From positions 1 through 11,480 of the forward strand of contig JAVVEE010000076.1 of the NCBI GenBank assembly GCA_032251315.1: 11,480 bases of DNA. Direction: 5' to 3'. Positions 6,336 through 11,480 of the stretch are shown here, in pieces (the first letter of the stretch is position 1; the number at the start of each line of letters is the position of its first letter). The stretch comes from LH-M37 sp032251315 (GTDB lineage: Bacteria; Pseudomonadota; Gammaproteobacteria; SZUA-229). The translations under genes and the position numbers were made by a program. Below the pieces are notes generated by a model. The model was not told where the DNA came from, ran no database searches, and worked only from the letters and a program-made list of their open reading frames with translations.

Positions 6336-7541
6336 TCAACCTAAACCGCCATCGACGCGTGCGCTCACCAGCATCGGCGCGTAATAATAAAAATAGATAC
6401 CGTAGGCCAGCACCCAGAGCACACCTGCAATGCCGATGCCCCAGCTGTTCAGCTGCGGTAGCCAGGCCGGCAATACAATCCGAACCACTGCGGCCAGAAG
6501 AATGCAGATAAACGCCAGTGATATCAGGTGAGGCGGCGTTAGCCCTCGCCCAGTGTGCCCTAATGTCACCCGCGATATCATCGCCAGAATCATACCACCG
6601 ATGGCGCCCACCGTGATACCGTGCAGTGCTGCGCTGAGATTATCCATCAGGCCAATGCTGTGCAGCGCTATCAAAAGAAAGCCCACAGGGATGAATGCAT
6701 AAGCCAGATGCAGTGACCATAACAGCGGATCGCTACCGCTGTGTTGAATACCCCAGCGCAGAAAGCGCCCGCCATTCGCCAGCGCGGCTATAACTGAAAT
6801 AATCAGCAGTAGTACTGAGGACACATTGGCGAAACCGAAAAAGGCCATTATCAGCATCAAAATAATGCTCGTGATGCTAACCGTGTCCAGCCATTGGATG
6901 GGGCGTGCTCTTTGGCAACCGGTGGTATTGGCGGTAAATGCAGCAATGACCCTCCCGCCGACAATGGAAATAATCAGGGCAAACACCATTATCGTGCCAT
7001 GCAGTGCCTGCGTGGCTAACTGAGCCTGTTCAGTGATAACTGCCCAGTGGCTAGCCGCGTTCAGCAGGGCCAAAACCAGCAGCAGCGGCACAAACATTAA
7101 ATTGCGCCATTGTCGGGCTTTTATCACCGGATAGGCCATGGCGATTACCGCCAGCAGTAGAAAAGTGACATCCCCGATGGCAATAATGCTGCCGGGCAAA
7201 TCTACGCCAAAGGCTAACAGCAGTCGCCCGAACAACCAGCTTAAGGCCAGTACCGCCAGCGGCTTACCCCTGACACCGATCACTCCTGTCCAGGTCTGTA
7301 CTGCGGTCAGCAGAAAACCTACCACAATGGCGGCGCCGAATCCGAATAACATTTCATGCCCGTGCCACCAGACCGGTCCTCCGTGCGGTGACCAGTTGAA
7401 GGGATTCAGCCAGAAATAAACCCACCAGCTGATGGCGATGATGGAAAACAGTGTGCCACCGAGAAACAGTGGCCGGAATGCCAGCCGCAACAGTGGCGGA
7501 ATGGCTAAGGCAACACTTCTTTTATCAATATTCAATGGCAT
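6336..7541 (-). CDS. nnrS: NnrS family membrane protein
   Basis: This 401-residue polytopic inner-membrane protein belongs to the NnrS family, described as a haem- and copper-containing membrane protein linked to denitrification and nitric oxide tolerance. The family opening is clear: PLLRLAFRPLFLGG (about 16-29), then HGHEMLFGF (60-68), whose histidines are likely metal ligands. ALHGTIMVF, LHLAYAFIPVG and the ALHGITVGAIGG..SRVTLGHTGR segment follow. About twelve hydrophobic helices fill the rest. I chose the ATG at 7539-7541 because the conserved region follows directly. An in-frame TTG at 7626-7628 would add 29 hydrophilic residues without a ribosome site. The ribosome site at the chosen ATG is also weak. 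A promoter (7666-7694) borrows its -35 box from the adjacent repeat. The CCGSCGG gene follows 115 bp downstream. Confidence 0.92.
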   Translation of the reverse strand: MPLNIDKRSVALAIPPLLRLAFRPLFLGGTLFSIIAISWWVYFWLNPFNWSPHGGPVWWHGHEMLFGFGAAIVVGFLLTAVQTWTGVIGVRGKPLAVLALSWLFGRLLLAFGVDLPGSIIAIGDVTFLLLAVIAMAYPVIKARQWRNLMFVPLLLVLALLNAASHWAVITEQAQLATQALHGTIMVFALIISIVGGRVIAAFTANTTGCQRARPIQWLDTVSITSIILMLIMAFFGFANVSSVLLLIISVIAALANGGRFLRWGIQHSGSDPLLWSLHLAYAFIPVGFLLIALHSIGLMDNLSAALHGITVGAIGGMILAMISRVTLGHTGRGLTPPHLISLAFICILLAAVVRIVLPAWLPQLNSWGIGIAGVLWVLAYGIYFYYYAPMLVSARVDGGLG

Positions 7542-7558
7542 GATATGACTCGGCAAAA

Positions 7559-7570
7559 ATAATGCATTAT
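7559..7570. promoter_or_regulatory. Perfect palindrome in the nnrS leader, possible operator
   Basis: ATAATGCATTAT is a perfect 12-bp palindrome 18 bases upstream of the chosen nnrS ATG. A nearby GATGCACTTT (7580-7589) resembles one half of an NsrR site (gATGyATTT). Neither is a full NsrR consensus. Control by an NO-sensing repressor would fit nnrS, but the sequence evidence is thin. Confidence 0.2.
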
Positions 7571-7665
7571 GCAGAGAATGATGCACTTTAACCGGAGCTA
7601 AATCAAACTCGTCCCAATTCACATGCAAAAAATCAGACTATCGTGAGGCAGAAAAAACTCTACAT

Positions 7666-7694
7666 ATTGTAGGTATAAAGAGATGCACTAACAA
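7666..7694 (-). promoter_or_regulatory. Predicted nnrS promoter with -35 box inside the repeat
   Basis: On the minus strand TTGTTA (7694-7689) and TACAAT (7671-7666) are separated by exactly 17 bp. The -35 box is the outer end of repeat copy 3, while the -10 box lies in unique DNA. The start would be near 7660, giving a leader of about 120 nt to the chosen ATG, or about 30 nt to the upstream TTG. Confidence 0.5.
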
Positions 7695-7818
7695 AACGCA
7701 TGGAAAGGATACCCTTCAATCAAGACCGTCAGCAGCAGGGATGCTGCTGCCGAGCGTACACGGATGTGTTCTCAGCGCGTCTTGATTGAAGGGTATCCTT
7801 TCCATGTAACTCAATAGT
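7687..7818 (+). repeat. Palindromic MITE-like repeat, copy 3 (complete, 132 bp)
   Basis: Same orientation as copy 2 and identical over 131 of 132 bases; the only difference is G at 7768. The perfect arms are 7699-7726 and 7779-7806. It lies in the 357-bp gene-free stretch 7542-7898 between nnrS and the divergent TIGR02647 gene, so either gene could be affected. The flanking bases (GATGC on the left, AACAA on the right) show no duplication. The remainder, 7819-7898, holds the ribosome site of the next gene and no clear promoter. Confidence 0.95.
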
Positions 7819-7898
7819 AACAATTGATTTAAAGGCGGGTTTCGGTCAAGATAAACAGCTTCTGTCACCACGACTATTTTCCCCTAAGAGGTTGCGCT

Positions 7899-8147
7899 AT
7901 GCCCTACTCTCCCGAACAAATTCAAGAGATGGATGTACTCATTCGCTACAACCTGGAAAGCACGCAACAGGGTATCAAGGTACACCGGAATGCCAACCCC
8001 GGCACCATTGAAGCGGTTAAACGCCTGCACCAGAAAGGCATGATTACTCAGGTGGATGGCGGTTATCTAACCGACCTTGGACGCACCGCCGCCGAACATG
8101 CCCAGACGCTGCTGTTGATGCTGTCACCCTATAGTGAAGCCAGCTGA
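7899..8147 (+). CDS. TIGR02647 family small protein
   Basis: This 82-residue protein begins MPYSPEQIQEMDVLIRYNLESTQQGIKV in two parts: a helix up to about residue 15, then LESTQQGIKVH. It continues with a GTIEAVKRLHQKGMITQ helix-turn and the segment VDGGYLTDLGRTAAEHAQ. This is the pattern I recall for TIGR02647, a short gammaproteobacterial family annotated as possibly DNA-binding. The KRLHQKGMITQVDGGYLTDLG part resembles the recognition helix and wing of a winged-helix fold, where the second strand reads a terminal 'gly-tyr-leu-thr' turn. Function is unknown. The ATG at 7899 has a strong ribosome site, AAGAGG, 7 nt upstream. The gene stands alone with its own terminator and is divergent from nnrS. 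Whether it regulates its neighbour is untested. Confidence 0.88.
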   Translation: MPYSPEQIQEMDVLIRYNLESTQQGIKVHRNANPGTIEAVKRLHQKGMITQVDGGYLTDLGRTAAEHAQTLLLMLSPYSEAS

Positions 8148-8185
8148 ATAGCGTCATCTTTAAAAAACCGGCTGAGTGATGCAAC

Positions 8186-8211
8186 AAAGCGACCTAAAGG
8201 TCGCTTTTTTT
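8186..8211 (+). terminator. Rho-independent terminator after the TIGR02647 gene
   Basis: A 9-bp stem AAAGCGACC/GGTCGCTTT encloses a TAAA loop, and a T-run extends to 8211. It lies 38 bases after the stop codon and isolates dbpA from upstream transcription. Confidence 0.93.
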
Positions 8212-8340
8212 GTAGCTGCATATTGTGCCACTTGTACGGATGCCGAAGCCCTCAGCCAATGCATCCTTAATCCGACAGCCTCCTGACCGCCAATCCCTGT
8301 TATCATAGTGCTGCTTTCACACACTCAAAGACAACTTTTC

Positions 8341-9723
8341 GTGACCACCACTGACTTTTCAACACTGCCCCTGTCGGCTGAATTTTTAACCAATCTGGAA
8401 TCGCTGGGCTACCATTCCATGACCCCGATTCAGGCCCAGAGCCTGCCCGCGATTTTGAACGGCCGGGATGTTCAGGCACAGGCCAAAACCGGCAGCGGCA
8501 AGACCGCCGCCTTTGGCATTGGCCTGCTGCACCGGCTGGATGCAGACACCTACCAGACTCAGGCGCTTGTGCTGTGCCCGACGCGCGAACTGGCCGATCA
8601 GGTCAGCAAGGAACTTCGCCGCCTGGCCCGGCCCATAGCCAACACCAAAATTCTTACCCTGTGCGGTGGCACCCCCTTAGGCCCGCAGCTGGCTTCACTG
8701 GAACATCAGCCGCACATCGTCGTCGGCACGCCCGGGCGCATTTTCAAGCATCTGCAAAAGGGCAGCCTAAAACTCGACAGCCTGAAAATGCTGGTACTGG
8801 ATGAAGCCGATCGCATGCTGGACATGGGCTTTTATGATGACATCATGCGCATCATCGCGATAATGCCGAAACAGAAACAGACCCTGCTGTTTTCAGCCAC
8901 CTACCCTGCGGGCATCAAACAAATCAGCAAAGCCGTGCAGAATAATCCTCTGGATATCCAGGTCGAAACCTTGCACGACAACACAAAAATAAAACAGCTC
9001 TTCTACGAAATAGAAAAAGGCCAGCGTAGCCAGGCATTGGTCGCGCTGTTAAAACATTACCGCCCCGAATCGAGTGTAATCTTCTGCAACCGCAGACAGC
9101 AGTGCCAGGAACTGGCTGATGAATTATGGCAGCAGGGTTTTCACGCGCTCGCCCTGCATGGCGACCTTGAGCAGAAGGAACGCGATCAGGTGCTGGTACA
9201 GTTTTCCAACAAGAGTAGCTCGATACTTGTCGCCACCGATGTGGCCGCGCGCGGACTGGACATTAAAGATTTGCAGGCGGTAATTAATTTCGAACTCTCA
9301 CCCGACCCGGAAATACATATCCACCGCATCGGGCGCACCGGCCGCGCCGGTAATGAAGGTCTGGCGCTGAGTTTATTCATGGCCTCTGAGTCACCCAAAG
9401 TCAATGCCATACAGGAATACCAAAACGGTCCCGTGCAGATTGAGGAGCTCGCATCGCTTGAAAGCGGCGACGCCTTCACCCTCACTCCGCCCATGGTCAC
9501 GCTGTGCATTAACGGCGGGCGCAAAGACAAAATTCGACCCGGCGACATACTGGGTGCATTAACCGCGGACAATAAACTTCCCGGAAAACAGATTGGAAAA
9601 ATCGACCTGTTTGATACCATCGCCTATGTCGCTGTGAAACGTGCTATCGCCAGTCAGGCATTAAAAGCACTATCCGATGGTAAAATAAAAGGTCGCAAAT
9701 ATCGCGTACGAAAACTGCGTTAG
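8341..9723 (+). CDS. dbpA: ATP-dependent RNA helicase DbpA
   Basis: This 460-residue DEAD-box helicase takes part in large ribosomal subunit assembly. Its C-terminal domain recognises hairpin 92 of 23S rRNA. Motifs run in order: GYHSMTPIQ (23-31), AKTGSGKT (48-55), PTRELADQV (80-88), GTPGR (129-133), DEAD (154-157), SAT (185-187), HGDLEQKERDQ (273-283), VATDVAARGLD (297-307) and HRIGRTGRAG (328-337). The DbpA RNA-binding domain covers about 387-460, including GGRKDKIRPGDILGALT and the ending GKIKGRKYRVRKL. The length is close to that of E. coli DbpA (457). I chose the GTG at 8341 because it aligns with the family start (TDFSTLPL). The upstream GTG at 8308 would add 11 residues, and a possible -10 box TATCAT (8301-8306) would place it before the transcript start. 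The YhiN gene follows 2 bp after the stop, as a probable operon. Confidence 0.95.
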   Translation: MTTTDFSTLPLSAEFLTNLESLGYHSMTPIQAQSLPAILNGRDVQAQAKTGSGKTAAFGIGLLHRLDADTYQTQALVLCPTRELADQVSKELRRLARPIANTKILTLCGGTPLGPQLASLEHQPHIVVGTPGRIFKHLQKGSLKLDSLKMLVLDEADRMLDMGFYDDIMRIIAIMPKQKQTLLFSATYPAGIKQISKAVQNNPLDIQVETLHDNTKIKQLFYEIEKGQRSQALVALLKHYRPESSVIFCNRRQQCQELADELWQQGFHALALHGDLEQKERDQVLVQFSNKSSSILVATDVAARGLDIKDLQAVINFELSPDPEIHIHRIGRTGRAGNEGLALSLFMASESPKVNAIQEYQNGPVQIEELASLESGDAFTLTPPMVTLCINGGRKDKIRPGDILGALTADNKLPGKQIGKIDLFDTIAYVAVKRAIASQALKALSDGKIKGRKYRVRKLR

Positions 9724-9725
9724 GC

Positions 9726-10928
9726 ATGGTTGTCTCCATGTCTGAAAAAATTATTCAAACAGATGTATTAATTATCGGCGCCAGCGCCTCGGGTTTGATG
9801 TGCGCCATCGAAGCCGGCAAGCGCGGGCGCAAAGTCACGGTACTGGATCACGCCAACAAGGCCGGTAAAAAAATTCTGATGTCCGGCGGCGGCCGCTGTA
9901 ATTTCACCAACATGGATGTCAGTGCCGACAATTTTATTTCGCACAATCCACATTTCTGCAAGTCGGCACTCAGCCGCTATACGCAATGGGATTTCATCAC
10001 CCTGGTTAACGCCCACCAGATTGCCTACCACGAGCGCGACCACGGCCAGCTGTTCTGCGATGACAGCGCCAAAGACATTCTTAATATGCTGCTCGCTGAA
10101 TGTGAAAAAGTGAAAGTAAAAATTCGGCTGAACTGCGAAATAAACAAAGTCGAAAAAAAAGACGACGTTTTTATTACCAATACCACGCAGGGAAAATTTC
10201 ACAGCGCCTCGTTAGTCATCGCCAGCGGCGGCCTGTCGATTCCAAAAATGTGCGCCAGCCCACTGGGCTTTAAAATCGCCGAACAGTTTGGTCATCACCT
10301 CTGGCCAACCAGCGCGGGGTTGGTACCGTTCACCCTGCAACCGCATGATAAGGGCCTGCTGGCGGAACTCTCCGGCATTTCGGTGGACTGCATCGTCAGC
10401 AACGAGCGTATCCAGTTCCGGGAAAACATTCTGTTCACCCATCGCGGCATCAGTGGTCCGGCCGTTCTCCAGATCTCCTCCTACTGGCAGCCGGGCGAAA
10501 CCGTCAGCATCAATCTGCTGCCGGATGTCGATGTAGTGGCCCTGCTCAATGCCCGACAGGCTAAACAGCCCAACCTGAAATTAAAAACCGTACTCAATGA
10601 AATTCTACCCAAACGCCTGATCCCGGTTTTACTCAGTGAAGTCCTGATCGAAAAACCTTTGCAGGAATTATCACAAACACGTACTCAGGAAATCGCTCAA
10701 CAACTGCAACACTGGCAGATCAAACCCAATGGCACCGAAGGTTACCGCACCGCAGAAGTCACTCTGGGCGGCGTGGACTGTGATGAGCTTTCATCGAAAA
10801 CTATGGAATCCAAAAAATCAAGTGGACTGTATTTTATCGGTGAAGTGGTCGACGTGACCGGCTGGCTGGGTGGTTACAATTTCCAGTGGGCATGGTCGTC
10901 AGGCTGGTGCGCGGGTCAGGTGGTTTAA
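9726..10928 (+). CDS. yhiN: FAD-dependent HI0933/YhiN family oxidoreductase
   Basis: This 400-residue flavoprotein belongs to the HI0933 (YhiN) family, cytoplasmic proteins with a Rossmann FAD site whose substrate is unknown. The dinucleotide site reads DVLIIGASASGL near the N-terminus. Family landmarks follow: KKILMSGGGRCNFTN, NPHFCKSALSRYTQWDF, FRENILFTHRGISGPAVLQISSYW, PNGTEGYRTAEVTLGGVD, and GEVVDVTGWLGGYNFQWAWSSGW at the end, which is split by the FAD-contacting VTGWLGGYN. Identity to E. coli YhiN is visibly high and the length is usual. The first ATG (9726) is 2 bp after the dbpA stop, suggesting translational coupling. The ATG at 9738 gives a start more like the family (MSEKIIQTDV). 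Neither has a good ribosome site. Pairing with dbpA suggests one transcript; any functional link is unproven. Confidence 0.93.
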   Translation: MVVSMSEKIIQTDVLIIGASASGLMCAIEAGKRGRKVTVLDHANKAGKKILMSGGGRCNFTNMDVSADNFISHNPHFCKSALSRYTQWDFITLVNAHQIAYHERDHGQLFCDDSAKDILNMLLAECEKVKVKIRLNCEINKVEKKDDVFITNTTQGKFHSASLVIASGGLSIPKMCASPLGFKIAEQFGHHLWPTSAGLVPFTLQPHDKGLLAELSGISVDCIVSNERIQFRENILFTHRGISGPAVLQISSYWQPGETVSINLLPDVDVVALLNARQAKQPNLKLKTVLNEILPKRLIPVLLSEVLIEKPLQELSQTRTQEIAQQLQHWQIKPNGTEGYRTAEVTLGGVDCDELSSKTMESKKSSGLYFIGEVVDVTGWLGGYNFQWAWSSGWCAGQVV

Positions 10929-11075
10929 TTACTTACAAACAATCAAACATTAAAGGGCGCGGGGCATTATTTATACTTCCTTGCCCATCAATCATTATTA
11001 ATCACGGCTGATTGCAGATGGCGCCAGCGTTTGTTGACACTCATTGAACACAGTGAATTGACACTGAAAATCATA

Positions 11076-11147
11076 AGTCGTCGCCTCCCCTACGGAGGCA
11101 TCCAGAGATAAACTTGAATGGGCTTACCATCCACAGAGGAGACGACT
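11076..11147 (+). promoter_or_regulatory. Ribosome-site-sequestering hairpin of the IS110 transposase
   Basis: AGTCGTCGCCTC (11076-11087) can pair with GAGGAGACGACT (11136-11147) in 11 of 12 positions. The second arm contains the Shine-Dalgarno GAGGAG and ends 1 nt before the ATG. The first arm can instead pair locally, GCCTCC with GGAGGC around a CCTAC loop (11083-11099). The two folds exclude each other in part, so the leader could switch between a closed and an open ribosome site. Confidence 0.55.
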
Positions 11148-11148
11148 C

Positions 11149-11480
11149 ATGCAACTTTACTGCGGAATTGACTTACACAGCAACAATAATCTGATTTCAC
11201 TAATTGATGACAATGATCGACTAATCAGCGAAAAACGTCTGGATAATGACCTTGATGCGATCCAGCTTCACCTCATGCCATTTCGGGACGATATTAGCGG
11301 GGTCGTTGTCGAATCCACTTACAACTGGTACTGGCTGGTTGATGGTCTGATGGATAAAGGTTATCCGGTACATCTGGCCAACACTCTGGCGATTCAACAA
11401 TACAACGGCATCAAATACACCAATGATGCGACCGATGCTCGGTTTCTGGCGCATCTATTGCGGCTCAAGATTTTACCCAC
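11149..11480 (+). CDS. IS110-family transposase, N-terminal part (runs off the window)
   Basis: The first 110 codons are visible and the frame is open to the window edge. The protein is a DEDD (RuvC-like) recombinase that moves the element through a circular intermediate under guidance of an element-encoded bridge RNA, as shown for IS621. The start MQLYCGIDLHSNN carries the first catalytic Asp (D8). VVVESTYNWYWLVDGL carries Glu (E55), and NDATDARFLAHLLRL carries the Asp pair (D93, D96, three residues apart as in IS110 enzymes). The C-terminal Tnp domain with its catalytic Ser lies beyond the window, so integrity cannot be judged. The ATG at 11149 follows a strong GAGGAG site that is part of a hairpin able to hide it. 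Confidence 0.9.
   Translation, partial: MQLYCGIDLHSNNNLISLIDDNDRLISEKRLDNDLDAIQLHLMPFRDDISGVVVESTYNWYWLVDGLMDKGYPVHLANTLAIQQYNGIKYTNDATDARFLAHLLRLKILP

Larger units (their letters stand above)
10929..11480 (+). mobile_element. IS110-family insertion sequence, left part
   Basis: The transposase start at 11149 is preceded by 220 bp of noncoding DNA after the yhiN stop. The true left end of the element lies somewhere in it, and the start given is the outermost possibility. IS110 elements lack ordinary terminal inverted repeats, so the edge cannot be read from one end alone. Within this DNA are two direct copies of TTGACACT (11034-11041 and 11058-11065), a CAGTG/CACTG hairpin (11051-11066), a TGGCGCCA palindrome (11019-11026) and the hairpin system next to the start codon. 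In the IS110 subgroup the left noncoding end encodes the bridge RNA; in the IS1111 subgroup it lies on the right. Which applies here is undecided. Confidence 0.6.

Noticed and set aside
9186..9620. Minus-strand frame of 144 codons
   Set aside because: Shadow of dbpA, whose motifs and C-terminal domain cover the same DNA.
11221..11454. Minus-strand frame of 77 codons at the window end
   Set aside because: It lies fully opposite the IS110 transposase, whose catalytic motifs are clear.

Overview
The window looks like chromosomal DNA of a mesophilic, probably aquatic gammaproteobacterium with a facultatively anaerobic lifestyle. This is inferred from DbpA and YhiN proteins very close to the enterobacterial types, a TIGR02647-type small protein, a CCGSCS-type cysteine mini-protein, a DUF3772-type MscS channel and an NnrS protein. 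GC content is moderate. No rRNA, tRNA or CRISPR array was seen.

Layout, left to right. Positions 1-76 hold a cut-off copy of a 132-bp palindromic repeat. Positions 258-801 hold two small nucleic-acid-binding proteins on the minus strand: an RRM protein with a TTG start and a CspA-type cold-shock protein, with a strong terminator between them. Positions 802-2622 hold a divergent intergenic region, then a RhlE-type DEAD-box RNA helicase with a leader of about 140 nt and its own terminator. Positions 2637-2768 hold a complete second repeat copy. Positions 2860-5981 hold a NYN (LabA/DUF88) protein and a large MscS channel. Positions 6039-7541 hold, on the minus strand, nnrS and then a 43-codon gene for a CCGSCGG protein; a near-consensus FNR/ANR box sits in front of the small gene. 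Positions 7687-7818 hold the third repeat copy, between nnrS and the divergent TIGR02647 gene. Positions 8341-10928 hold dbpA followed 2 bp later by a YhiN/HI0933 flavoprotein. From about 10929 to the end lies the left part of an IS110-family insertion sequence with a 5'-truncated view of its DEDD transposase gene.

Two functional themes stand out. One is RNA handling and cold adaptation: csp, the RRM protein, rhlE, dbpA and possibly the NYN protein. The other is a low-oxygen or nitric-oxide response: nnrS plus the small Cys-rich protein behind an FNR-type site.

The least explained element is the 132-bp repeat. It has 28-bp perfect inverted arms and two internal hairpins, one capped by a GNRA-type GGGA loop. 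The few differences between copies all keep the predicted RNA fold. One copy appears to lend its end as the -35 element of the nnrS promoter. It resembles Neisseria Correia elements in architecture, but not in the sequence I can recall.
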